Shown in pieces: positions 8,834 to 16,893 of a stretch of 64,000 bases of DNA. The position numbers and the translations under genes are program-made. Each line of letters opens with the position of its first letter. The first letter of the stretch is position 1. Source of the DNA: Massilia sp. PDC64 (GTDB lineage: Bacteria; Pseudomonadota; Gammaproteobacteria; Burkholderiales; Burkholderiaceae_D); assembly GCF_900101265.1 (NCBI RefSeq), contig NZ_FMZS01000005.1:423631-487630 (forward strand). Reading direction: 5' to 3'. Under the pieces are notes generated by a model. That model was not told where the DNA came from, searched no databases, and saw only the letters and a list, made by a program, of their open reading frames with translations.

Positions 8834-9975
8834 ACGACCGCATCCGCCTCGGCATGGTGGGCGGCGGCGAGGGCGCGTTCATCGGTGCGGTGCACCGTCA
8901 CGCGGCCGCGCTCGACCATCGGTATGCGCTCGTCGCGGGCGCGTTCTCGTCGAATGCCGACACGTCGCAGCGCTCCGGCGCGGCCCTGGGCCTCGACCCG
9001 GACCGCGTCTATGCCGACTATGCGCAGATGGCACGGGCCGAAGCCGCCCGCGACGATGGCATCGAGGTCGTCAGCATCGTCACCCCGAACCACATGCACG
9101 CGCCCGTGGCGCGGGCGTTCCTGGAAGCGGGCATTCACGTCATCTGCGACAAGCCGGTGACCACGAACAGCGACGACGCCCGCGCGCTGCAGGTACTGGC
9201 GCGAGACAAAGGCCTGATTTTCGCCGTCACGCACAATTATTCCGCGTACCCGATGGTGCGCCAGGCCCGTGCGATGGTGCGCGAGGGCCTGCTGGGCGAC
9301 ATCCGTGTCGTACAGGTGGAGTACGCCCAGGACTGGCTCGCGGAACCGCTGGAGCAGACGGGCCAGAAACAGGCCGCGTGGCGCACGGATCCCGCGCGCG
9401 CGGGCGGCGGCGCCATCGGCGACATCGGCTCGCACGCGTGGCACCTGGCCGACACGATCGTCGGCCAGCCGGTGGAATCCCTGTGCGCGCAACTGAACAC
9501 GTTCGTACCGGGCCGCGCGATCGACGACGACGTGCAGGTGCTGCTGCGCTATGCCGGCGGCGCGCGCGGCATGCTGTGGGCCAGCCAGGTCGCACCCGGC
9601 CACGCGAACGACCTGCGCATCCGCGTGTTCGGCAGCCGCGGCGGCATCGAATGGCGCCAGCAGCAGCCCAACGAGCTGCTGTACACGCCGCTGGGCGAGC
9701 CCACGCGCATCCTCGAACGGAACGGACCGGGCACGCATCCGGCCGCGCGCCGCATGGGCCGCGTGCCGGCCGGGCACACGGAAGGCTATATCGACGCGTT
9801 CGCGGCGCTGTACACGGAAGTCGCGCGGCATCTGCTGGCGCGCCGCGACGGATCGGATCCCGGCGAAGCGTGGTTCCCGACCATCGCCGACGGCCTGCGC
9901 GGCGTGCTGTTCATCGAAACGGTGCAGGCGTCGTCGTGCGAAGGCGGCGCCTGGGTGCCGTTGCAGGCGCACTGA
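8830..9975 (+). CDS. Gfo/Idh/MocA-family oxidoreductase
   Basis: A 381-residue NAD(P)-dependent sugar dehydrogenase. The dinucleotide-binding loop GMVGGGEGAF is at 8-17, the family Lys motif appears as CDKPVTT near 109, and the catalytic region GDIGSHAWHLAD is near 200-211. It overlaps the preceding stop by four bases (ATGA). In known C-glycoside pathways an oxidoreductase of this family (DgpA) or a flavin oxidase (CarA) makes the 3-keto-sugar that the deglycosidase cleaves. The tight coupling to the alpha and beta genes makes that the best guess here. Confidence 0.85.
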   Translation: MNDRIRLGMVGGGEGAFIGAVHRHAAALDHRYALVAGAFSSNADTSQRSGAALGLDPDRVYADYAQMARAEAARDDGIEVVSIVTPNHMHAPVARAFLEAGIHVICDKPVTTNSDDARALQVLARDKGLIFAVTHNYSAYPMVRQARAMVREGLLGDIRVVQVEYAQDWLAEPLEQTGQKQAAWRTDPARAGGGAIGDIGSHAWHLADTIVGQPVESLCAQLNTFVPGRAIDDDVQVLLRYAGGARGMLWASQVAPGHANDLRIRVFGSRGGIEWRQQQPNELLYTPLGEPTRILERNGPGTHPAARRMGRVPAGHTEGYIDAFAALYTEVARHLLARRDGSDPGEAWFPTIADGLRGVLFIETVQASSCEGGAWVPLQAH

Positions 9976-10085
9976 TATTCACGTTGTAAAGCGGATCCGA
10001 CCGGGCATGCTCGATGCGCCCGGCGGTTTCGCTCGTCCCGACGGCGCGCGTCGCTTGCCGCGGCGTCGATGCGGCGAGGGGCAAA

Positions 10086-10123
10086 TATCCACCGCATCGA
10101 TAGCTCGAATCCAAATTATCGGA
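10086..10123. promoter_or_regulatory. Nod-box-like element, copy 2
   Basis: It has the same order and spacing as the element at 4976-5013: TATCCACCG, then GATAGCT, then ATCCAAA, then ATCG. It contains ATC-N9-GAT at its left end. It sits about 93 bases before the TonB receptor start at 10216, inside the 240-base gap after the oxidoreductase gene. The rest of that gap holds no gene that I can support. Confidence 0.6.
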
Positions 10124-10215
10124 TTGGGAAAACGGACCGAAACACATACCATTTTTCGCATGACATCAGCCCACGGCAGCCACCAGAACTGCCGGACCCA
10201 TAGGAGACATACAAA

Positions 10216-12450
10216 ATGAAGAGCCCCACGCTGTCCGTCCTCGCGCAATCCCTGTTCGCGGCAGGTTACCTGTCCGCCGCCGGCGCCGCCCTGGCGCAGA
10301 CGGATGAAGTCAAAACGGATGCCGCGCCCGCAGTGAAGTCGAAAGGCATCACCGAAGTGATCATCACCGCCCAAAAGGTCGCGCAGCCGGCCAGCAAGAC
10401 CCCGGTCGCGCTGTCCGTGATGTCCGGCGAAGACCTGAAGGACGCCGGCGTGACGGACGCCCGTTCGATGGCCGAGATGCTGCCGAACGTCGAGATCTCG
10501 AAGGAGAGCGGCATGCTGCAGGTGGCGATCCGCGGCGTGACGAGCCTGGACATGACGGAAAAGGGCGACCCGTCCGCCGCCTTCCACATCGACGGCGCTT
10601 ACGTCCCGCGCTACGAGGCGCAGACGGCCGCGTTCTTCGACCTGGACCGCATCGAAGTGCTGCGCGGCCCGCAGGGCACGCTGTACGGCCGTAACGCGAC
10701 GGCGGGCGCCATCAACCTGATCACCAACAAGCCATCGAACAAGCTGGAAGGCAGCGTGAGCGTCGACATCGGCAACTACAACACGCGCCGCCTCGACGGC
10801 ATGATCAACGTGCCGATCAACGGCATGTGGGCCCTGCGCGCCGCCGTCGACCTGCAAAAGCACGACACCTTCCTGAACCCGGGCCCGAACAAGGTGCCGC
10901 TGGAGAGCCAGGACGACAAATCGGCCCGCGTTCACCTGCTCGGCAAGTTCAGCGCCGACACGAGCCTGCTGTTGACGGCGGAGTCGAGCAAGATCCAGGG
11001 CGGTCCGCCATCGCCGGTGCCGAACACGAACTTCTTCACGGGCACCATGGTCGAGAACCTGCCGTTCTCGCCGCCGGGCACCGGCAACAATATCCTGAAT
11101 CCGGTCTACGTCGACCGCGGCTCGGACACGCAGCGCACGACGGCCGCGCTGTTCAAGCAGGATGCGAACGCCCACCGCGACAACCGCGCCGATTCCTTCC
11201 GCGGCGAATTCAAGACGCGCGTCGGCGCCGTCGACATGACGTACCAGCTGGCCAGCATGAACCTGTACCTGGACCAGGTGAACAACGGGATCTACTTCGG
11301 CTTCCCGTTCATCAACGCGCTGACGGGCAACAGCCATGCGATCTCGCACGAGCTGCGCTTCAATTCGACGGGCACGGGTCCGCTGCGCTGGGTCGCGGGC
11401 GTGTACTACTTCAACGAGACGATCGAGCGCGACTCGACCTACAACACGTACATCACGGCGCCGTTCGGCAGCTTCACCGTCACGCAGCCGTTCGACTCCG
11501 TCATCACGAACAAGTCCAACGCGGCGTTCGGCCAGCTGACGTACGACCTGCGTCCCGACACGCGCCTCACCCTGGGCCTGCGCGGCACCCGCGACCGCAA
11601 GACGGGCGACGATCCGCTGGGCGGCGCCGCCGCCGCGCCGGGCAGCACGCGCAGCGACCAGGCCTACACGGCGGACGTGCGCTTCCGGAACACGAGCTGG
11701 AAGATCGGCCTCGATCATGACCTGATGCGCAACGTGATGGTCTACGCGAACGTCTCGACGGGCTACAAGGCGGGTGGCTTCAACAGCGCCAAGGCCGCCG
11801 GTTCGTACAAGCCGGAGACGCTGCGTGCCTACGAGGCCGGCGTGAAGGGCCGCTTCCTCGAGAACACGCTGCAGCTGTCCGCCAACGTCTTCCACTACGA
11901 CTACAAGGACCAGCAGCTGACGACGACGTCGTGCCGCACGAACGACCCGAGCACGTGCGACTCGTACACGGTGAACGCGGCCAACTCCAAGGTGGATGGC
12001 GTCGAACTGGAAGGCAAGGTGCGCGTCGGCGACGACGGCGAACTGCGTGGCTCGCTGTCGCTGACGGATGCGCAATTCAAGAGCTACAAGCCGTCCGCGA
12101 ACGTCGACTACTCCGGCCAGCACCTCGACCGCGCACCGATCTCGACCGCCAACCTGGCGTACACGCACCACTTCGCGGTCGCCAACGGCGGCGACGTGGC
12201 GGCCACCATCGGCACGCACTTCATGGGCGCCTACCTGATCAGCGACCTCGCCGCGAACGTGCGCTACCGCCAGCCGGCCACGCACAAGTCGGATCTGTCG
12301 GTCGTCTGGACGGACGGCGGCGGCCACTGGACCGTGCAGGGCTACGTCCGCAACATCGAGGACACGATCAAGATCGAGAGCCGCGTGCCGGGTGGCTTCT
12401 TCGTCAGCGATCCGCGTACGTACGGCGTGCGTGTCGGCTACAACTTCTGA
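10216..12450 (+). CDS. TonB-dependent outer-membrane receptor
   Basis: A 744-residue receptor with a signal peptide ending near ALAQ (28). A plug domain follows, with VALSVMSGEDLKDAGV and the conserved RIEVLRGPQGTLYGRNATAGAINLIT (about 150-175), then a long beta-barrel ending in the typical aromatic residue (YGVRVGYNF). No N-terminal signalling extension is seen, so it should not drive an anti-sigma cascade. AGGAGA precedes the ATG. It lies between the deglycosidase genes and the ring-cleavage cassette and behind a nod-box-like element, so it probably brings in the glycosylated aromatic. Confidence 0.92.
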   Translation: MKSPTLSVLAQSLFAAGYLSAAGAALAQTDEVKTDAAPAVKSKGITEVIITAQKVAQPASKTPVALSVMSGEDLKDAGVTDARSMAEMLPNVEISKESGMLQVAIRGVTSLDMTEKGDPSAAFHIDGAYVPRYEAQTAAFFDLDRIEVLRGPQGTLYGRNATAGAINLITNKPSNKLEGSVSVDIGNYNTRRLDGMINVPINGMWALRAAVDLQKHDTFLNPGPNKVPLESQDDKSARVHLLGKFSADTSLLLTAESSKIQGGPPSPVPNTNFFTGTMVENLPFSPPGTGNNILNPVYVDRGSDTQRTTAALFKQDANAHRDNRADSFRGEFKTRVGAVDMTYQLASMNLYLDQVNNGIYFGFPFINALTGNSHAISHELRFNSTGTGPLRWVAGVYYFNETIERDSTYNTYITAPFGSFTVTQPFDSVITNKSNAAFGQLTYDLRPDTRLTLGLRGTRDRKTGDDPLGGAAAAPGSTRSDQAYTADVRFRNTSWKIGLDHDLMRNVMVYANVSTGYKAGGFNSAKAAGSYKPETLRAYEAGVKGRFLENTLQLSANVFHYDYKDQQLTTTSCRTNDPSTCDSYTVNAANSKVDGVELEGKVRVGDDGELRGSLSLTDAQFKSYKPSANVDYSGQHLDRAPISTANLAYTHHFAVANGGDVAATIGTHFMGAYLISDLAANVRYRQPATHKSDLSVVWTDGGGHWTVQGYVRNIEDTIKIESRVPGGFFVSDPRTYGVRVGYNF

Positions 12451-12467
12451 GTTCACGGGTATCGAGC

Positions 12468-13628
12468 ATGTTCAAGTATTTCCCCACCAATTACGTCTGG
12501 AACCTCTCCGTCGATCTCGCGATCGAGATGGGGGCCCGGATCGGCGAGATCGAGGAAATGTGCGCGCCGCTGCAGGACGCGGCGAAGCAGCCCGACGCCG
12601 CCGGCACGAAGGCGTTCCGCGAGACGTGGTCGCGCATGGCCGACAGGCTGTGCGCCCTGGCCGAGGAAGACGAGGCGCGCGGCCGGCTGATCTCCGCCGG
12701 CGACAAGTACAACCGCGCCGCGATCTACCTGCTGACGGCGGAACGGCTGCAGGCGCACGGCGCGCCCGGGCGCGTCGAGCTGTACAAACGGTTCCTCGAC
12801 GTGTTCGCCCGCGGCGTGAAGCTGTCGGGCGACAACTGCGAGCGCGTCGAGATCCCGTATGGCGATGCGCACATTTCCGGGCTGCTGGTACGGGCCGAGA
12901 ACGTGGACGGCCCGGCGCCGCTCCTCGTCCAGGTCAACGGCCTCGATTCGACCAAGGAGATGAAATACCGCGTCGGCCTGCCGGCCTGGCTGGCGAAGCG
13001 GGGCGTGTCCTCGCTCGTCATCGACCAGCCGGGCACCGGCGAGGCGCTGCGCCTGCACGGCATGCATGCCGTCTACGACAGCGAGCGCTGGGCCGGGAAG
13101 GTCGTCGACTGGCTTGAGACGCGCGCCGACGTCGACCCGAAACGCATCGGGCTGGAAGGCGTGTCGCTGGGCGGCTACTACTGTCCGCGCGCCGTCGCGT
13201 TCGAACCGCGCTTCGCGTGCGGCGTCGTGTGGGGTGCGAACCACGACTGGCGCGACGTGCAGAAGAAGCGACTCGCGAAAGAGGGCAGCTTCCCCGTGCC
13301 GCACTACTGGGAACACGTGCGCTGGGTGTGGGGCGCGCGCGACATGGACGAGTTCATGCAGATCGCGGAACACGTCCACCTCGACGGCATCCTGGACCGC
13401 ATCAAGGTGCCGTTCCTCGTCACGCATGGCCAGAAAGACTCGCAGATCCCGCTCCACTGGGCCGAGCGCACGTACGAGCAGCTCGTCAACAGCCCGAAAC
13501 GCGAACTGAAGGTGTTCACGGAACGCGAAGGCGGCGTGCAGCACTCCAGCTTCGACAACTCGGCCAACGCCGGCGCGTACATCGCCGACTGGGTGGCCGA
13601 AACCCTGGGCGGCCGCACCGCCCTCTGA
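12468..13628 (+). CDS. Alpha/beta hydrolase, FrsA / pseudooxynicotine-hydrolase-like
   Basis: A 386-residue cytoplasmic hydrolase with a helical N-terminal domain of about 125 residues. The alpha/beta core carries S233 (EGVSLGGYYCPRA), D324 (HGQKDSQIP) and H359 (GGVQHSSFDN) as a complete triad. The layout matches FrsA-like esterases and 2,6-dihydroxypseudooxynicotine hydrolase, which cleaves a carbon-carbon bond between an aromatic ring and an acyl chain. In a cluster for aromatic aglycones, a C-C or ester hydrolase acting on an acyl-phenol is plausible. It starts 17 bases after the TonB receptor. Confidence 0.8.
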   Translation: MFKYFPTNYVWNLSVDLAIEMGARIGEIEEMCAPLQDAAKQPDAAGTKAFRETWSRMADRLCALAEEDEARGRLISAGDKYNRAAIYLLTAERLQAHGAPGRVELYKRFLDVFARGVKLSGDNCERVEIPYGDAHISGLLVRAENVDGPAPLLVQVNGLDSTKEMKYRVGLPAWLAKRGVSSLVIDQPGTGEALRLHGMHAVYDSERWAGKVVDWLETRADVDPKRIGLEGVSLGGYYCPRAVAFEPRFACGVVWGANHDWRDVQKKRLAKEGSFPVPHYWEHVRWVWGARDMDEFMQIAEHVHLDGILDRIKVPFLVTHGQKDSQIPLHWAERTYEQLVNSPKRELKVFTEREGGVQHSSFDNSANAGAYIADWVAETLGGRTAL

Positions 13629-13653
13629 ACCACGACACGACAGAGAGAATCAC

Positions 13654-14598
13654 ATGAACATCATCGGACCCGACGCGCTGGTCTTCGGCGTGGACGACGT
13701 CGCCGCGTGCGCGCAATACCTGACCGACTACGGCCTGGATCCCGTCGGCGAAGGACGCTTCGAGGCGCTGGACGGCACGGCCATCGTCGTGAAACACAAG
13801 ACCGACGTGACGCTGCCCGCGGGCCTCGGCACCGCCAGCATGCTGCGCAAGACGGTCTACGGCGTCGCCGACGCGCAGGCGCTGGCCGCCATCGCGACCG
13901 AACTGCAACGCGACCGCGACGTGCGCACACTGCCCGACGGCAGCCTCGAGACAGTCGACGACATGGGCTTCGTGCTCGGCTTCCAGGTGACGGTGCGCCG
14001 TGCGCTGGACCTGCCGGCGGAGGCCGTCAACGCGCCGGGCGCGCCGAACCGTCCGGTCAACCACACGGCCGTCGACGAGAACGCGCCGGCAAAGCCGCGC
14101 ACCTTGTCGCACGTCGTGTACTTCGTGCCCGACACGGCGAAGGCGGAAGCGTTCTACGTCGAGCGCCTCGGCTTCGCCTGCACCGACCGCCTGCTGGGCG
14201 CCGGACCGTTCCTCAAGCCCGCCGGCACGGATGACCATCACACGCTGTTCCTGATCCAGACGCCGCCGTTCATGAAGGGCTGCGAACATTTCACGTTCCA
14301 CATGGGCGGCCCGACGGAAGTCCTGCAGGCAGGCACCCGCTTCGTGAACAAGGGTTACCAGTCGTTCTGGGGGCCGGGCCGTCACAAGATGGGCTCGAAC
14401 TGGTTCTGGTACTTCAACAGCCCGCTCGGCTGCCACGTCGAGTACGACGCGGACATGGACCTGCACGACGACACGTGGACGGCACGCGCCATCCCGATGA
14501 GCGCCGACGCCTCGCAGCTGTTCCTGTTCCAGCAGCGCGACAAGTGGGCTCCCGGTGGTCCGCCGCCGGGTGCTGCCGGTGCGGGCGAGCGGCACTGA
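13654..14598 (+). CDS. VOC-fold protein, probable extradiol ring-cleavage dioxygenase
   Basis: A 314-residue protein with two vicinal-oxygen-chelate domains, as in type I extradiol dioxygenases. In the second domain H153 (TLSHVVYF), H212 (CEHFTFHM) and E263 (HVEYD) are spaced as the 2-His-1-carboxylate iron site of BphC-like enzymes. It probably opens a catechol- or hydroquinone-type ring made by the flavin monooxygenase downstream. AGAGA precedes the start. The tail after residue 297 is proline/glycine-rich. Substrate not identifiable. Confidence 0.78.
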   Translation: MNIIGPDALVFGVDDVAACAQYLTDYGLDPVGEGRFEALDGTAIVVKHKTDVTLPAGLGTASMLRKTVYGVADAQALAAIATELQRDRDVRTLPDGSLETVDDMGFVLGFQVTVRRALDLPAEAVNAPGAPNRPVNHTAVDENAPAKPRTLSHVVYFVPDTAKAEAFYVERLGFACTDRLLGAGPFLKPAGTDDHHTLFLIQTPPFMKGCEHFTFHMGGPTEVLQAGTRFVNKGYQSFWGPGRHKMGSNWFWYFNSPLGCHVEYDADMDLHDDTWTARAIPMSADASQLFLFQQRDKWAPGGPPPGAAGAGERH

Positions 14599-14599
14599 C

Positions 14600-14929
14600 G
14601 TGTTCCTGTGCCGGCTCGACGACGTGCCGGACGGCGGATCGCGCGGCTTCGACCCGGCGCGCACGGGCCAGGACACGCTGTTCGTCGTGCGCCAGGGCGA
14701 GCGCGTGCACGGCTGGCACGACGCCTGCCCCCACCACGGCGGCACGCCGATGGCGTGGCGCAAGGACGAATACCTGAACGCCGCGCGCGACCGCATCGTG
14801 TGCGCGGCGCACGGCGCCCAGTTCGACATCGCGACGGGTATCTGCACGCTCGGACCGTGCCTGGGACAGCGCCTGCGGCCGGTCGACCTGGAGGTCCACG
14901 ATAACGAGATATACCTGAGGGAGACATGA
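14600..14929 (+). CDS. Rieske [2Fe-2S] ferredoxin
   Basis: A small Rieske protein of 109 residues from this start. Cluster ligands are visible as CPHHGG and, about 30 residues later, CAAHGAQFD. It begins with GTG one base after the preceding TGA, suggesting translational coupling; an in-frame GTG at 14555 would give 124 residues but overlaps the VOC gene. Such ferredoxins pass electrons to oxygenases. No Rieske oxygenase alpha subunit or ferredoxin reductase lies nearby, so its partner is unclear; it may serve the adjacent monooxygenase or dioxygenase. Confidence 0.85.
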   Translation: MFLCRLDDVPDGGSRGFDPARTGQDTLFVVRQGERVHGWHDACPHHGGTPMAWRKDEYLNAARDRIVCAAHGAQFDIATGICTLGPCLGQRLRPVDLEVHDNEIYLRET

Positions 14930-14930
14930 C

Positions 14931-16061
14931 ATGGCAGCGCCAGTCAACAAGGTTCTGATCATCGGCGGCGGCTTCTCCGGCATGGCCGCCGCCATCGAGC
15001 TGCGCAAGCGCGGCATCGCCGTCGACCTGGTCGAGATCGACCCCGGCTGGCGCTCGTACGGCGCCGGCATCAGCCTGGGCGGCGCGACGATGCGCGCGCT
15101 CGTGCAGCTGGGCGTCATCGACGCGTATCTGGCGGAGGGGGCGGCGTCGGACGGCGTTTCGATCCACCTCCCGACCGGCCAGAAGGTCGCCGAGCTCCCG
15201 ACGCCGCGTCTCGCGGGCCCGGACGTCCCGGGCAACGGCGCGATCATGCGCCCGGCGCTGGCCCGCATCCTGGCCGATGCGACGCGCAGGTCCGGCACCA
15301 ACGTGCGCCTCGGCTGCACGTTCGCGCGCATCGATCAGGACGCGGGCGGCGTCGACGTCACGTTCACGGACGCTACCTGCGGCCGCTACGACCTCGTGGT
15401 CGGCGCCGACGGCCTGTATTCGAAAGTGCGCGAGACCGTCTTCCCGGATGCGCCGACGCCGCGCTACTGCGGGCAGGGCGTGTGGCGCGCCGTGCTGCCG
15501 CGTCCCGCCGACATCGACGGCACGATGATGTGGCTGGGACCGAAGATCAAGCCGGGCCTGAATCCGGTCTCGAAGGACGAGATGTATTTGTTCGTGACGG
15601 AAGACCGGGCAACGAACGACCACATCGACCCCTCGGAATTCCTGCAGCGTGTGAAGGCGCTGCTGGCGCCGTTCCCCGACCCGCGACTGCAGCGCGTGCG
15701 CGAGGCGCTGAACGAGGACTCGCAAATCATCTACCGCCCGCTGGAAAGCCTGCTGATGCCGAGCCCCTGGTACAGGGGACGGGTCGTCCTCATCGGCGAC
15801 ACGGTGCACGCGACGACGCCGCACATGGCGTCCGGCGCCTGCATCGGCATCGAGGACGCGCTCGTGCTGGCCGACGAGCTGGCGAAAGCGGGCAGCATCG
15901 ACCAGGCGCTGGACCGCTATCTGGCACGGCGCTGGGAGCGCTGCCGCATGGTCGTGCAGAACTCGGGTCGCCTGGGCGCGATCGAGATCGCCGGCGGCGA
16001 CAAGGAAGAACATGCCCGCATCATGCGCGCGACGCTGGCCGCGCTCGCGGCACCCATTTGA
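14931..16061 (+). CDS. FAD-dependent aromatic monooxygenase (group A)
   Basis: A 376-residue flavoprotein hydroxylase. The ADP-binding GGGFSG is at about 11-16, the DG motif appears as VGADGLYSKVR near 155, and the second FAD motif as GDTVHATTPHMASG near 286. It resembles salicylate/6-hydroxynicotinate-type hydroxylases, which hydroxylate or oxidatively decarboxylate phenolic acids with NAD(P)H and oxygen. It follows the Rieske gene by one base and precedes the cyclase gene by nine. It probably prepares the aglycone ring for extradiol cleavage. Confidence 0.87.
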   Translation: MAAPVNKVLIIGGGFSGMAAAIELRKRGIAVDLVEIDPGWRSYGAGISLGGATMRALVQLGVIDAYLAEGAASDGVSIHLPTGQKVAELPTPRLAGPDVPGNGAIMRPALARILADATRRSGTNVRLGCTFARIDQDAGGVDVTFTDATCGRYDLVVGADGLYSKVRETVFPDAPTPRYCGQGVWRAVLPRPADIDGTMMWLGPKIKPGLNPVSKDEMYLFVTEDRATNDHIDPSEFLQRVKALLAPFPDPRLQRVREALNEDSQIIYRPLESLLMPSPWYRGRVVLIGDTVHATTPHMASGACIGIEDALVLADELAKAGSIDQALDRYLARRWERCRMVVQNSGRLGAIEIAGGDKEEHARIMRATLAALAAPI

Positions 16062-16070
16062 GGAGACACC

Positions 16071-16883
16071 ATGACCCGCCAATTCATCGACCTGTCGATC
16101 TACCTGGAAAACGAAGTCCTGTCCGATCCGCCGCCGCTGGCGCCGAAGATCACGTACCAGAAGCACCAGGACACCTTGCACGAATTCATGGCCATGATCC
16201 CCGGCACGACGCCGGCAGACTACCCGGACGGCGAAGCGGCCGCCGCGGAATGGGTGACGATGACGACGCACAGCGGCACGCACCTGGACGCGCCTTACCA
16301 TTTTCACTCGACGATGGACGCGAAGACGGGCGAGAAGAAGAAGTCGATCACCATCGACGAGGTGCCGCTGGAATGGTGTTTCCAGCCCGGCGTCAAGCTG
16401 GATTTCCGCCACTTCCCGGACGGTTACGTCGCCACGGCGGCGGACGTGGAAGCGGAACTGAAGCGCATCGGCCACGACCTGCAGCCGCTGGACATCGTCA
16501 TGGTCAACACGCGCGCCGGCAGCCGCTACGGCCACAACGACTACGTGTCGGCCGGCTGCGGCATGGGCTACGAGGCGACGATGTACCTGCTGGAGCGGGG
16601 CGTGCGCCTGACCGGGACGGATGCGTGGAGCTGGGACGCGCCGTTCTCGTACACGGCGAAGAAGATCGCCGAGACGGGCGACGTGTCGCTGATCTGGGAA
16701 GGCCACAAGGCCGGCCGCGACATCGGCTACTGCCACCTGGAGAAGCTGCACAACCTGGAAGCGCTGCCGGGCCACGGGTTCTACGTGTCCTGCTTCCCGC
16801 ACAAGGTGCGCGCGGGATCGGCCGGCTGGACGCGGGCCGTCGCCATCGTCGACGACGCGCTGCTCGCGTTGCCGCGCAAGTGA
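16071..16883 (+). CDS. Cyclase-family (kynurenine formamidase-like) metal hydrolase
   Basis: A 270-residue protein of the cyclase superfamily. The metal-binding signature is H67-S-G-T-H71-L-D73-A-P-Y-H77. Members hydrolyse amide or ester/lactone bonds, for example N-formylkynurenine or isatin. Here it is coupled to a monooxygenase and a fumarylacetoacetase-like protein, so hydrolysis of a ring-opened or lactone intermediate is likely. It ends 10 bases before the next start, with GAGGAGG as that gene's ribosome site. Confidence 0.83.
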   Translation: MTRQFIDLSIYLENEVLSDPPPLAPKITYQKHQDTLHEFMAMIPGTTPADYPDGEAAAAEWVTMTTHSGTHLDAPYHFHSTMDAKTGEKKKSITIDEVPLEWCFQPGVKLDFRHFPDGYVATAADVEAELKRIGHDLQPLDIVMVNTRAGSRYGHNDYVSAGCGMGYEATMYLLERGVRLTGTDAWSWDAPFSYTAKKIAETGDVSLIWEGHKAGRDIGYCHLEKLHNLEALPGHGFYVSCFPHKVRAGSAGWTRAVAIVDDALLALPRK

Positions 16884-16893
16884 GGAGGGCGCG

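Noticed and set aside
9979..12456. Minus-strand frame of 825 codons opposite the TonB receptor
   Set aside because: The receptor has signal peptide, plug and barrel signatures, while the opposite frame has none.
14382..16802. Minus-strand frame of 806 codons opposite the Rieske, monooxygenase and cyclase genes
   Set aside because: It crosses three well supported genes and shows only GC-driven composition.
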